Positions 44,618 to 53,295 are shown, counted from the stretch's first letter. The stretch is DNA of 64,000 nucleotides from Duganella lactea (GCF_009857505.1 NZ_WWCP01000029.1:1-64000), one strand, 5' to 3'. Numbers and translations: made by a program. Notes: a model not told the origin generated them from the sequence alone.

Positions 44618-46282
44618 ATGTCCCCTCGCCGTCCCCTGCTATTGACCATGCTCGCGTTGAGCGCGCTGAGCGCCCTGCCCGCCTGCGCGCAGGCGCCGGC
44701 CAAGGCCCTGAACGCCATTTCCGCCCAGGATCTGACCGCCCACATCCAAACCCTGGCCTCCGACGAATTCGAAGGCCGCGCCCCCGGCACGCCCGGCGAA
44801 GCCAAAACCGTCGCCTACCTGCGGCAGGAATTCAAGAAACTGGGTCTCAAGCCCGGCAATCCGGACGGCGGCTGGGTGCAGGCGGTGCCGATGCGCGGCC
44901 AGAAGCCGTCGCCGGACTTCAGTTACACCATCGGCGGCAAGCAAGTCGCGCTGAAGTTCGAGGACGATTTTGTCGCGCATTCGACCAGCCAGCCATCGAC
45001 CGTCAACGTTAACAACTCGGAACTCGTCTTCGTCGGCTACGGCGTGCAGGCGCCGGAGTACGGCTGGGACGATTACAAGGGCGTCGATGTGCGCGGCAAA
45101 ACCATCCTGATGCTGATTAACGACCCCGCCATCCCCGATCCGAACCATCCCGCCGAGCTGGACCCGAACATGTTCAAGGGCAAGGCCATGACCTACTACG
45201 GCCGCTGGACCTACAAATACGAAATCGCCGCCAAGCTGGGCGCGGCGGCGGCCATCATCATTCATGAAACCAAACCGGCCGCCTATCCATGGGACGTGGT
45301 GCGCAGCGGCGGCAACAGCGAACAGTTCAGCCTGCTGCGCGACGGCGACGATCCGGACGCGCCGGCGGTGCCGGGCTGGATTCAGCTGGACAAGGCCAAA
45401 GCGATGCTGGCCGCCGCCGGCTACGATTTCGACACGCTCAAAAAACAGGCGCTGAGCAAGGACTTCCGCCCGGTCAGCCTGAAAGGCACGGCCGATTTCA
45501 ACGTGGCGAATATTTCGCGCACCGTGAATTCGAATAACGTGGTGGCGAAAATCGAAGGCAGCGATCCCAAACTAAAAAACGAGTATGTGATTTACAGCGC
45601 CCACTGGGACCATTTAGGCGTGGATGGCAAAACAGGCAAGATCTATTATGGCGCGCTGGATAACGCCTCCGGTGTTTCCGCATTACTGGAACTGGCGAAG
45701 GCATATAAAGCTCTGCCCAAAGCACCGAAGCGCTCGATCCTGTTTATCGCCACCACCGCCGAGGAGAAAGGTTTGCTCGGCGCGAAATATTATGCCGCAC
45801 ATCCGCTTTATCCGCTGAAAAACACGGTCGCCAATATCAATATCGATGGCATCAACGCCTGGGGCAAAACGCGACAGATAGAAAACGTCACCTCCGGCCA
45901 TTCCAGCATCGATGGAATACTGGAAAAATACGCCAAAACGCAGGGCCGTTTAATGGAAAAAGATTCGCGTCCTGAATTGGGAAGTTTCTACCGCGCGGAT
46001 CAATTGGAATTTGCGCGCGCCGGCGTGCCGGTTTTATATACCAAGGCGCGCAGCGGCTATTTGAATAAGCCGGATAACTACGCCACCGAAGTGGTGAATA
46101 ACTATTTCACGCACGATTACCATCAGGTGACTGACAGCTTCCGCACCGACTGGGACTTCAGCGGCGGCGTACAAGATATCCAGCTGTTGTTCCAGGTCGG
46201 GCTGGATATTGCCCAGGGCGTCACGCCAACGTGGCATGCCGGCTCCGAGTTCAAAGCCGCCGGCGACCGCCGCCTGAAGTAA
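44618..46282 (+). CDS. M28 family metallopeptidase, lipoprotein
   Basis: A 554-residue zinc aminopeptidase-like protein. The signal ends in LPAC, a plausible lipobox with cysteine 23. A PA-like insert (about 100-270) interrupts the peptidase fold. Zinc ligands appear as SAHWDHLG near 330, GALDNASG near 347 and TTAEEKG near 380, with a later HDYHQVTD near 507. ATG follows AAGGAG. GC content falls within the gene: 40/60 at 45121-45180 but 26/60 at 45901-45960. It is divergent from dsbD and convergent with the PepSY gene. Substrate unknown. Confidence 0.9.
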   Translation: MSPRRPLLLTMLALSALSALPACAQAPAKALNAISAQDLTAHIQTLASDEFEGRAPGTPGEAKTVAYLRQEFKKLGLKPGNPDGGWVQAVPMRGQKPSPDFSYTIGGKQVALKFEDDFVAHSTSQPSTVNVNNSELVFVGYGVQAPEYGWDDYKGVDVRGKTILMLINDPAIPDPNHPAELDPNMFKGKAMTYYGRWTYKYEIAAKLGAAAAIIIHETKPAAYPWDVVRSGGNSEQFSLLRDGDDPDAPAVPGWIQLDKAKAMLAAAGYDFDTLKKQALSKDFRPVSLKGTADFNVANISRTVNSNNVVAKIEGSDPKLKNEYVIYSAHWDHLGVDGKTGKIYYGALDNASGVSALLELAKAYKALPKAPKRSILFIATTAEEKGLLGAKYYAAHPLYPLKNTVANINIDGINAWGKTRQIENVTSGHSSIDGILEKYAKTQGRLMEKDSRPELGSFYRADQLEFARAGVPVLYTKARSGYLNKPDNYATEVVNNYFTHDYHQVTDSFRTDWDFSGGVQDIQLLFQVGLDIAQGVTPTWHAGSEFKAAGDRRLK

Positions 46283-46300
46283 TTCACGCTCAAAATTAGC

Positions 46301-46329
46301 GAGTACGTGCCAATTTCTGGCACGCACTC
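46301..46329. terminator. Bidirectional hairpin between M28 and PepSY genes
   Basis: GAGTACGTGCCA and TGGCACGCACTC pair with one mismatch around loop ATTTC, filling the 51-bp gap between two convergent stops. No T-run is present, so strength is uncertain. Confidence 0.6.
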
Positions 46330-46333
46330 TGCA

Positions 46334-47575
46334 TTAAGCCTCCGCCAAATCACCGGCGCGTCGCTCTGCCGTAACCACACGCGATGCGCGTTTGCGCCAC
46401 CAGATGATCACGCCCGTCACGCTCAGCATCGCCACCACGACGCCCATTACCGACATCAGGATGCGGCCCGGCATTCCCAGGATGCGGCCCGAATGCAGCG
46501 GGAATTGCGCCTGCACAAAGATGTCCGCCGCCGTGCCTTTCCACGGCAGACGTTCACCCAGTAGCTTGCCGTTGGCGCCGTCATAATATAAATAAGCCGG
46601 ACCAACGCCGCCGGCGCCGTGATCGTCACCTGGTTTATAGAAACTCACGCCATATACATTAAATGCGTTGGCATAGAAAACCGCGCCGACCGGCTCTTCC
46701 CATTTGCGCTGTGCGGCTTCCTGCGCCGCCGTTTCCACCACCACGGCATAACTCACTTTTGGCGTATGCAACTGATCTAATGGAGCCATGGGAATGGTAT
46801 CGAAAGGCGTAGGCGTGACTTTGGATATTTTGCTCATGACCGGATAGAAAATCTCGCTATACAGATTCAGCGAGAATGCGGTAAAGGACAAAATAATCAG
46901 CAATCCCCAAGTCCATAAACTGAATGCGCGATGCAAATCGAAATTCAGTTTATTGCTGCCGCCCTTCCAGCGGACTTTCCAGGCGGGTTTCCAGCGTTGT
47001 AGCCATGGTTTGCTGGCCTCTTTACGGCGCAATGGCAGAGTCAGATAGAAACCAACAAAACTATCCACCACCCAGATCATCGCTATACCACCCATCAGCC
47101 ATATACCCCAGCGGTCGATGCCCCATATTTCTGGAATATGCAGTGTGTAATGCAGGCGATACAGAAACGAGACAAACGTTTCCTTGGTAATCGGCCACAC
47201 CGCGCCCCATTCCCGTTTGCCCAACTCGGCGCCACTAACCGGATCGATGAATATCTGGTTAAAACCAGGCTCGTACAGCTTGCCGGTGGCCGGGTTCAAT
47301 CGTGGCGATACGCCAAAGGCGATCGCGTCACCCTTCTCGATCTGAATCGGAATGAAGGAGACGAGAATCTGCGGATAGCGCGCCTCGACCTGCCTGGCCA
47401 GCGCCAGTGACGGTTGCGGCGTGCCGGGCGTATGGGCTTCCATCAGGTGCGGGTTGAGCACGTCGTCCAGCTCGTGATCCCACGAGATGATGGCGCCGGT
47501 CACGCCGCTGATAAACAAAAACCCTGCGGTCAGCAGGCCGAGATATCGGTGTACCAAGGTCCAAAAGGCGCGCAT
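46334..47575 (-). CDS. PepSY-domain membrane protein, iron-uptake partner
   Basis: A 413-residue PepSY-associated membrane protein with four helices (about 8-30, 145-168, 208-230, 365-387) and periplasmic PepSY domains. Conserved HRYLGLLTAGFLFISGVTGA at the N-terminus and RLHYTLHIP contain histidines that suggest heme or metal binding. Members next to siderophore receptors are thought to be ferric-siderophore reductases; the exact reaction is not proven. It follows the receptor gene by 28 nt with GAGGAT before the ATG, so the pair is probably co-regulated by Fur. Much of it is AT-richer than its neighbours (25/60 GC at 46861-46920). Confidence 0.88.
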   Translation of the reverse strand: MRAFWTLVHRYLGLLTAGFLFISGVTGAIISWDHELDDVLNPHLMEAHTPGTPQPSLALARQVEARYPQILVSFIPIQIEKGDAIAFGVSPRLNPATGKLYEPGFNQIFIDPVSGAELGKREWGAVWPITKETFVSFLYRLHYTLHIPEIWGIDRWGIWLMGGIAMIWVVDSFVGFYLTLPLRRKEASKPWLQRWKPAWKVRWKGGSNKLNFDLHRAFSLWTWGLLIILSFTAFSLNLYSEIFYPVMSKISKVTPTPFDTIPMAPLDQLHTPKVSYAVVVETAAQEAAQRKWEEPVGAVFYANAFNVYGVSFYKPGDDHGAGGVGPAYLYYDGANGKLLGERLPWKGTAADIFVQAQFPLHSGRILGMPGRILMSVMGVVVAMLSVTGVIIWWRKRASRVVTAERRAGDLAEA

Positions 47576-47603
47576 GGGTCATCCTCAAAAATTGGCGTTG
47601 GCG

Positions 47604-49748
47604 TTAGAACTTGTATTTCAAGGTCAGCGAGGTGGTGCGCGGTGCGGCATAAGTAATGGCGCCATAGGCCGCAAACATGCCGAAGTGCTGCTTGTCGGTC
47701 GCGTTGGCCACGTTCAGCTGGGCCGACAGCTTGCTGCTGATGTCGTAGCGCGCCATCAGGTTCACCGTCGCAAAGCTGTCTTGGTTGATCAGCCCATGGT
47801 TGGCGGCGAAGTCCGGCGCATTCGGGTCGGTCGTGTAAGTCCGGCCTTCCCAGTTGACGCCGCCGCCCACGGTCAGCCGGCTCAGCTCGCCGGCAAAGTT
47901 ATACGTGGTAAAGACACGGAGCAGCTTGCGCGGATAAATGCTGTTGAAATCGGCGCCAGTGGCGTCTTTGGCGCGGAAGATGCTGTAGCCGGCACTGGCG
48001 TTCCAGCCGCGTGCCAATTCACCGTTCAGCTCCAGCTCAAGGCCACGGCTGGTGGCGCCGTCCACACCCTTGTAGACCGGGTTGCCATCGGTGCCAAGGC
48101 CATCGGACTGCGCCAGATTGTCCTGCTTGATGTGAAACACACTCAGCGAGGCATTCACCTTGCCGTCGAGGTATTCGCCCTTGACGCCGACTTCGCCACT
48201 TTTGCCGGTGACCGGATCTAGCGTCTTGCCGCTCCTGCTCCGGTAATTCTGCGGCTGGAAGATGCTGGTGTAGCTGGCGTAGGCGGAGTAGGTATCGTTG
48301 ATGTCATAGACCAGACCGCCATACGGCGTGATCTCGTTATCGTTCTTCAGCGCGTAGGCGGCGCTTCCAGTCTCCTGACCGGTTTTCTTGTAGTTGGTCA
48401 CACGGGCGCCGACGATCAGTTTCAGTGGATCGGTGATCGACAAGCGCGCGACGCCGTACACGGCCTCCTGCCTGGTGACGCTGTCCGCGTAGCGGATGGC
48501 CGCGCCCCAGGTTGGCTCCGGATAGGCGGCGCCGTTCCAGTTGTTGTAATTGCCGATGTCGGCCAGCGCGCCTTCCGGACGGCGGTCAGAGGTGAAGTCC
48601 GCCTTGGAGTACATATAGCCGAACGCCGCTTCATGCTTGCGTCCGCCCAACTGGAACGGGCCGGAGACCTGCAGGTTGGCATTGGTCTGCTCGGTGCGGG
48701 TCAGATACGAGCCGGCGAACGGGGACAGGCCAACGCCGGTGGTGGCGTCGGCGTAGCCATACAGATAGAGCAGCTGCGAGTCGCCACGGCGGTCGCCGCG
48801 CGTGAGGCTGGCATCCAGTTTCCAGCCGTTGTCGAAGGTGTGCCGCAGATTGGCGAAAGCGTTGTTGTAGGAGTTGTTCCAGTGCGTCCAGCCGGCCGCC
48901 GCGGTCTTGGAGACGTCCCAGTTGGTCTGCTTGCCGTTGGTGTACCAGTACGACAGGCCGCCCCACATCGGGCTCTTGACGTTGTTTTCCTGACGGCTGA
49001 AGCCGACGTCCAGCACGGTGTTTGGCGTCAGGTCGGCTTCGACGGTGGCGTAGAGGGTCTTGCTCTTATTGCCCAGCAAGTTGACCCAGCTGTCGGCATC
49101 GGTATACTCGCCGACCACGCGGGCACGCACCGAGCCATCCTTGGTCAACGCGGTGGAGACGTCGGCTTGGGCGCGGCGCGCGTTCCAGTTGCCGATGCCG
49201 ATCTCGGCGGAGCCGGTCAGTTCCCTCGCGGTCGCGCGCTTGCGCACCAGGTTGATGGCGGCCGACGGATTGCCGGCGCCGGTCATCAGGCCGGTGGCGC
49301 CGCGCACCACCTCCACCCGCTCGTACAGCGCCAGGCTGCTGGCCACTTCGCCCGAACTCCACGACTGCTCCCAGGTGGTCGGCACGCCGTCGATCTGCAG
49401 GTTGTCGATGTCGAAGCCGCGCGCGGTGAAGCCGGCGCGGTTGGTTTCATACTGGTTGACGGAAATGCCGACCACGTTGTTGACCACGTCGGTCACGGTT
49501 TGCAGACCCTGGTCTTGCATGCGCTGCTGCGTCACCACGCTGACCGACTGCGGCGTATCGCGCAGCGACAGGTCCAGCGGCGTGCCGCCCTTGGCTTTGG
49601 CGGCCGTATAGCTGGTCTCGCCCAGCTTCTGCGAGGTGACCTGCACCGTTGGCAACACCGCGCCGCCGTCGGCTTCCGCCTGCGCCAGCAACGGCAGGGC
49701 CAGACTGACCAGCACGGTCAGTCGCCTCATTTTCAACTGCTTATTCAT
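47604..49748 (-). CDS. TonB-dependent siderophore receptor (FhuE/FpvA-like)
   Basis: An outer-membrane channel of 714 residues for a ferric siderophore. It has a signal peptide ending near LLAQAEA, the plug domain (SLRDTPQSVSVVTQQRM, GFTARGFDIDNLQIDGVPT, VEVVRGATGLMTGAGNPSA) and a 22-strand barrel ending in TSLTLKYKF. The plug pattern is closest to hydroxamate receptors such as FhuE, by recall rather than search. I chose ATG 49748, 4 nt after GGGGA; ATG 49751 is too close. A Fur box lies 32 bp upstream, and the PepSY partner follows. Confidence 0.93.
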   Translation of the reverse strand: MNKQLKMRRLTVLVSLALPLLAQAEADGGAVLPTVQVTSQKLGETSYTAAKAKGGTPLDLSLRDTPQSVSVVTQQRMQDQGLQTVTDVVNNVVGISVNQYETNRAGFTARGFDIDNLQIDGVPTTWEQSWSSGEVASSLALYERVEVVRGATGLMTGAGNPSAAINLVRKRATARELTGSAEIGIGNWNARRAQADVSTALTKDGSVRARVVGEYTDADSWVNLLGNKSKTLYATVEADLTPNTVLDVGFSRQENNVKSPMWGGLSYWYTNGKQTNWDVSKTAAAGWTHWNNSYNNAFANLRHTFDNGWKLDASLTRGDRRGDSQLLYLYGYADATTGVGLSPFAGSYLTRTEQTNANLQVSGPFQLGGRKHEAAFGYMYSKADFTSDRRPEGALADIGNYNNWNGAAYPEPTWGAAIRYADSVTRQEAVYGVARLSITDPLKLIVGARVTNYKKTGQETGSAAYALKNDNEITPYGGLVYDINDTYSAYASYTSIFQPQNYRSRSGKTLDPVTGKSGEVGVKGEYLDGKVNASLSVFHIKQDNLAQSDGLGTDGNPVYKGVDGATSRGLELELNGELARGWNASAGYSIFRAKDATGADFNSIYPRKLLRVFTTYNFAGELSRLTVGGGVNWEGRTYTTDPNAPDFAANHGLINQDSFATVNLMARYDISSKLSAQLNVANATDKQHFGMFAAYGAITYAAPRTTSLTLKYKF

Positions 49749-49780
49749 CATTTCCCCAGTCGTGATACCCTCATCGAAAC

Positions 49781-49799
49781 GGTAATGATAATGATTCGC
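49781..49799 (-). promoter_or_regulatory. Fur box upstream of the siderophore receptor
   Basis: GGTAATGATAATGATTCGC matches the 19-bp Fur consensus GATAATGATAATCATTATC at 15 positions. It lies 32 bp before the receptor ATG, where binding would block the promoter when iron is plentiful. Confidence 0.82.
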
Positions 49800-49832
49800 A
49801 TTTTTATGTCAATGGAATCTGACTAACAGACG

Positions 49833-49858
49833 AAAAAAAAGCCAGGCTAGGCCTGGCT
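49833..49858 (-). terminator. Intrinsic terminator of the ribosomal supercluster (after rplQ)
   Basis: On the minus strand AGCCAGGC, loop CTA and GCCTGGCT form an 8-bp stem followed by a run of eight T counting the last stem T (seven beyond it). It lies 28 nt past the rplQ stop. Confidence 0.92.
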
Positions 49859-49885
49859 CTTCAGTGCTACGGGACGACCGGCTGA

Positions 49886-50281
49886 TTACTCAGCGGTTGG
49901 TGCGTCTTCGATGGCGGTGACTTCTGGACGGTCCAGCAGCTCAACGTAAGCCATTGGAGCGTTGTCGCCAACGCGGAAACCCATTTTCAGGATGCGCAGG
50001 TAGCCGCCATTACGGTTTGCAAAACGTGGGCCCAGTTCCGAGAACAGTTTGCCTACGATTTCGCGGTCGCGCAGACGGGCGAATGCCAGACGCTTGTTAG
50101 CCAGGGTGTCGGTCTTGCCCAGGGTCAGGATCGGCTCAACCACGCGGCGCAGTTCTTTGGCTTTTGGCAGCGTGGTTTTGATGGCTTCATGACGCAGCAG
50201 CGAAACGGTCATGTTGCGCAGCATTGCCAGACGGTGGGACGAGGTACGGTTCAGTTTACGGAGGCCGTGACGGTGACGCAT
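49886..50281 (-). CDS. rplQ: 50S ribosomal protein L17
   Basis: L17 sits near the peptide exit tunnel. The 131-residue protein starts MRHRHGLRKLNRTSSHRLAM, the family signature, and has an acidic C-terminal tail (AIEDAPTAE). It is the last gene of the alpha operon, 175 bp after rpoA. That gap contains a 7-bp hairpin (50419-50435). A strong terminator follows. Confidence 0.98.
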   Translation of the reverse strand: MRHRHGLRKLNRTSSHRLAMLRNMTVSLLRHEAIKTTLPKAKELRRVVEPILTLGKTDTLANKRLAFARLRDREIVGKLFSELGPRFANRNGGYLRILKMGFRVGDNAPMAYVELLDRPEVTAIEDAPTAE

Positions 50282-50456
50282 GGTACTTCCTTTCGATGAT
50301 GTTTAAATCCGAGTTCTTCGATCGCTCAACATGAGCGCGGACCGGTTTTAGTGATGAACGCTCCGGCGAAATGCCGGGGCGGTGGTGCAAAATTCTAATC
50401 AGTTGGCGCCAGGGCAGAACATCGCCAGGCGATGTCCAGCACTGTCACCAAGCTGT

Positions 50457-51434
50457 TTACTTTTCCAGACCTGCAGGCGGCCAGTTTTCCAGCTTCATGC
50501 CCAGGGTCAGGCCGCGCGAAGCCAGGACTTCCTTGATCTCGTTCAGGGACTTGCGGCCCAGATTCGGGGTCTTCAGCAGCTCGTTTTCCGAACGCTGGAT
50601 CAGGTCGCCGATGTAGTAGATGTTTTCGGCTTTCAGGCAGTTGGCCGAACGCACGGTCAGCTCCAGGTCGTCCACTGGACGCAGCAGGATCGGATCGACC
50701 AGCGGAGCGCGCGATGGCGCTTCGGCGGCGGCTTCGGTGCCTTCCAGCGCGGCGAACACGTTCAGTTGGTCAACCAGCACGCGGGCCGACTGGCGGATCG
50801 CTTCTTCCGGCGAGATCACGCCGTTGGTTTCGATGTTGATGATCAGCTTGTCCAGGTCGGTACGCTGTTCCACACGAGCCGACTCAACGAAGTACGACAC
50901 ACGGCGCACTGGCGAGAACGACGCGTCCAGGATAATGCGGCCGATGGTTTTGTTGGTGTCTTCCGACAGGCGACGGACGTTGCCCGGCACATAGCCGCGG
51001 CCTTTTTCGACCTTGATCTGCATGTCCAGTTTGCCGCCGGCGGTCAGGTGGGCGATCACGTGGTTCGGGTTGATCAGTTCCACGTCGTGTGGCAGATCGA
51101 TGTCCGAAGCCAGCACGGCGCCTTCGCCTTCTTTCTTCAGGGTCAGGGTGACGGAGTCACGGTTGTGCACTTTGAACACAACGCCCTTCAGGTTCAGCAG
51201 CAGGTCCACCACGTCTTCTTGCACGCCGTCCAGCGACGAGTACTCGTGCACCACGCCGGCGATCGTCACTTCGGTTGGCGCGTAGCCGACCATCGACGAC
51301 AGCAGCACGCGACGCAGCGCGTTACCCAGGGTGTGGCCGTAGCCGCGTTCGAACGGCTCCATCACGACTTTGGCGTGACCGGCGCCCAGCGCCTCGACAT
51401 CGATAATACGTGGTTTCAACAAACTGTTTTGCAT
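50457..51434 (-). CDS. rpoA: DNA-directed RNA polymerase alpha subunit
   Basis: The 325-residue alpha subunit has the N-terminal assembly domain (about 1-230, GYGHTLGNALRRVLLSSM) and the C-terminal DNA- and activator-binding domain (ENIYYIGDLIQRSENELLK, RKSLNEIKEVL), joined by a linker near 235-250. It follows rpsD after a 110-bp gap that contains a terminator-like hairpin, which may set the ratio of alpha to ribosomal proteins. Confidence 0.99.
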   Translation of the reverse strand: MQNSLLKPRIIDVEALGAGHAKVVMEPFERGYGHTLGNALRRVLLSSMVGYAPTEVTIAGVVHEYSSLDGVQEDVVDLLLNLKGVVFKVHNRDSVTLTLKKEGEGAVLASDIDLPHDVELINPNHVIAHLTAGGKLDMQIKVEKGRGYVPGNVRRLSEDTNKTIGRIILDASFSPVRRVSYFVESARVEQRTDLDKLIINIETNGVISPEEAIRQSARVLVDQLNVFAALEGTEAAAEAPSRAPLVDPILLRPVDDLELTVRSANCLKAENIYYIGDLIQRSENELLKTPNLGRKSLNEIKEVLASRGLTLGMKLENWPPAGLEK

Positions 51435-51492
51435 GAAATGTCCTCTTCAATACCCTCGGCGCGTTAGGCCGATAAGGCTGATGGCATTAGTG

Positions 51493-51522
51493 AAAACGCC
51501 CGCTTGAAAAAGCGGGCGGGTT
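51493..51522 (-). terminator. Terminator-like hairpin (attenuator) between rpsD and rpoA
   Basis: On the minus strand CGCCCGCTT, loop TTTC and AAGCGGGCG form a perfect 9-bp stem followed by TTTT, with AAAA before the stem. The four-T tail is short, so partial termination is more likely than full. It lies 23 nt after the rpsD stop. Confidence 0.7.
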
Positions 51523-51544
51523 TTGATGCTACTTAGACTACAGA

Positions 51545-52168
51545 TTAACGCGAGTACAGCTCGACGATCAGCGATTCGTTGACGTCGTTGGCGATTTCGT
51601 TACGCTCTGGCAGGGACTTGAAGGTGCCTTCCATTTTCTTGGCGTCAACCGATACCCAGGCTGGCATGCCGACTTGTTCAGCCAGCGACAGCGCTTCCAC
51701 GATCCGCACTTGTTTCTTGGCTTTTTCGCGCACGGCGATGACGTCGCCGACTTTGACCGAGTACGAAGCGATGTTGACCACATTGCCGTTCACGGTGAAG
51801 GCTTTGTGCGATACCAGCTGACGTGCTTCAGCGCGGGTCGAACCGAAGCCCATGCGATAGGCGACGTTGTCCAGACGGGCTTCCAGCAGCTTCAGCAGGG
51901 TTTCGCCGGTGTTGCCCTTGCGGCGGTCGGCTTCGGCGAAGTAGCGACGGAACTGACGTTCCAGCACGCCGTACATACGTTTGACTTTTTGTTTTTCGCG
52001 CAGTTGGTTGCCGTAGTCCGAGGTACGGGCGCCCGACTTGACGCCGTGCTGACCTGGTTTGACGTCCAGTTTGCATTTGCTGTCCAGCGAGCGGCGGGCG
52101 CTTTTCAGGAACAGATCAGTGCCTTCACGGCGGGAGAGTTTTGCTTTTGGTCCGATATAACGTGCCAC
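51545..52168 (-). CDS. rpsD: 30S ribosomal protein S4
   Basis: S4 is a primary 16S rRNA binder and, in E. coli, the translational repressor of the alpha operon. The 207-residue protein starts MARYIGPKAKLSRREGTDLF and has the S4 RNA-binding domain (RLDNVAYRMGFGSTRAEARQLVSHKAFTVNG). The start codon is GTG with AAGGA 7 nt upstream. A 201-bp leader with two hairpins separates it from rpsK, unusually long for this cluster. Confidence 0.98.
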   Translation of the reverse strand: MARYIGPKAKLSRREGTDLFLKSARRSLDSKCKLDVKPGQHGVKSGARTSDYGNQLREKQKVKRMYGVLERQFRRYFAEADRRKGNTGETLLKLLEARLDNVAYRMGFGSTRAEARQLVSHKAFTVNGNVVNIASYSVKVGDVIAVREKAKKQVRIVEALSLAEQVGMPAWVSVDAKKMEGTFKSLPERNEIANDVNESLIVELYSR

Positions 52169-52276
52169 GGTGCTTTCCTTTTAAAATAATGACGTCCCAA
52201 CCCACACGGGTGAACGCTAGTCTGGTCTGCGGCGAGCCAGACGGTGGCGGCATCTGCCATGGAGACAGACGACAAT

Positions 52277-52303
52277 AGCCGGGCAGTATAGCCGTTCCCG
52301 GCT
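52277..52303 (-). promoter_or_regulatory. Hairpin carrying a -10-like TATACT in the rpsD leader
   Basis: AGCCGGG and CCCGGCT pair around a 13-nt loop that contains TATACT (52285-52290 on the minus strand). A good -35 box 16-18 nt before it is missing (TGGTGC). It may be a weak internal promoter or an RNA structure. Confidence 0.35.
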
Positions 52304-52333
52304 TCCTGCACCAGCTGAATTGTGTAACAGCAC

Positions 52334-52363
52334 GACCGGGAAGTTACGAGAACTTCGCCGGTC
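52334..52363 (-). other. Conserved-looking 12-bp hairpin just after rpsK
   Basis: On the minus strand GACCGGCGAAGTT and AACTTCCCGGTC pair through 12 bp with one bulged C and loop CTCGT. It starts 6 nt after the rpsK stop and no T-run follows, so an RNA-processing or protein-binding site in the rpsD leader is more likely than a terminator. Confidence 0.55.
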
Positions 52364-52369
52364 ACGCCA

Positions 52370-52774
52370 TTAGATACGACGACGCTTTGGCGGGCGGCAG
52401 CCGTTGTGCGGAACTGGCGTCACGTCCTGGATCTCGGTGATCTTGATGCCCAGGTTGTTCAGCGCGCGCACTGCCGATTCACGGCCCGGGCCTGGGCCCT
52501 TGATGCGCACTTCCAGGTTCTTCACGCCGCATTCGATCGCGACTTTACCAGCGGCTTCAGCAGCAACCTGCGCCGCGAACGGGGTCGATTTACGCGAACC
52601 CTTGAAGCCAGCACCACCGGAGGTCGCCCACGACAGAGCGTTGCCCTGACGGTCGGTGATGGTGATGATGGTGTTGTTGAAGGAAGCGTGAACGTGCGCA
52701 ATACCTTCGGCGACGTTCTTCTTGACCTTCTTGCGTACGCGAGCTGCTGCTGCGCTGCTTTGTTGCTTAGCCAT
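52370..52774 (-). CDS. rpsK: 30S ribosomal protein S11
   Basis: S11 forms part of the 30S platform near the mRNA exit. The 134-residue protein has a basic N-terminus, GIAHVHASFNNTIITITDRQG and the C-terminal DVTPVPHNGCRPPKRRRI. AGGG lies 7 nt before the ATG. It is 14 nt after rpsM. Confidence 0.99.
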   Translation of the reverse strand: MAKQQSSAAAARVRKKVKKNVAEGIAHVHASFNNTIITITDRQGNALSWATSGGAGFKGSRKSTPFAAQVAAEAAGKVAIECGVKNLEVRIKGPGPGRESAVRALNNLGIKITEIQDVTPVPHNGCRPPKRRRI

Positions 52775-52788
52775 GTGATTTCCCTAGA

Positions 52789-53154
52789 TTATTTCTTGAG
52801 CGATTGAGCGGCTTTGCGCGGGCCCTTGCGGGTACGTGCATTGGTGCGGGTGCGTTGACCGCGGACCGGCAGGCCCTTACGGTGACGCATACCACGGTAG
52901 CAACCCAGATCCATCAAACGCTTGATGTTCATGGACAGTTCGCGACGCAGGTCGCCTTCGACGATGAATTTACCGACTTCATCGCGCAGCTTTTCCAGTT
53001 CGCTGTCGTCCAGATCTTTGACCTTTTTATTGGTCGCGATACCCGTTTGCGCGCAGATGAACTTCGCGCGTGGGCGGCCTACACCGTAGATGGCCGTCAG
53101 GCCGATAACGGTGTGCTGGTGATTTGGGATATTAACCCCTGCAATACGTGCCAT
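52789..53154 (-). CDS. rpsM: 30S ribosomal protein S13
   Basis: S13 is in the 30S head and touches the P-site tRNA with its basic tail. The 121-residue protein starts MARIAGVNIPNHQHTVIGLT and has RGMRHRKGLPVRGQRT. It follows rpmJ by 27 bp and begins the alpha-operon part of the cluster. Confidence 0.99.
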   Translation of the reverse strand: MARIAGVNIPNHQHTVIGLTAIYGVGRPRAKFICAQTGIATNKKVKDLDDSELEKLRDEVGKFIVEGDLRRELSMNIKRLMDLGCYRGMRHRKGLPVRGQRTRTNARTRKGPRKAAQSLKK

Positions 53155-53181
53155 TCGTTATTCCTCGATAAATAACGGTTA

Positions 53182-53295
53182 TTAACCTTGACGCTGTTTA
53201 TGACGTGGTTCGACGCAGATTACGCGAACAACGCCTTTGCGCTTGATGATCTTGCAGTTGCGGCAGATCCGCTTGACTGAGGCGTTAACTTTCAT
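53182..53295 (-). CDS. rpmJ: 50S ribosomal protein L36, zinc-binding form
   Basis: A 37-residue protein: starts MKVNASVKRICRNCKIIKRK and ends EPRHKQRQG. The zinc ligands C11, C14, C27 and H32 are all present, so this is the zinc (C+) form. It lies between infA and rpsM on the same strand. Confidence 0.97.
   Translation of the reverse strand: MKVNASVKRICRNCKIIKRKGVVRVICVEPRHKQRQG

Noticed and set aside
52285..52290. A confident sigma70 promoter at TATACT in the rpsD leader
   Set aside because: The hexamer at the right spacing upstream (TGGTGC) matches the -35 consensus poorly, so only a low-confidence note is given.
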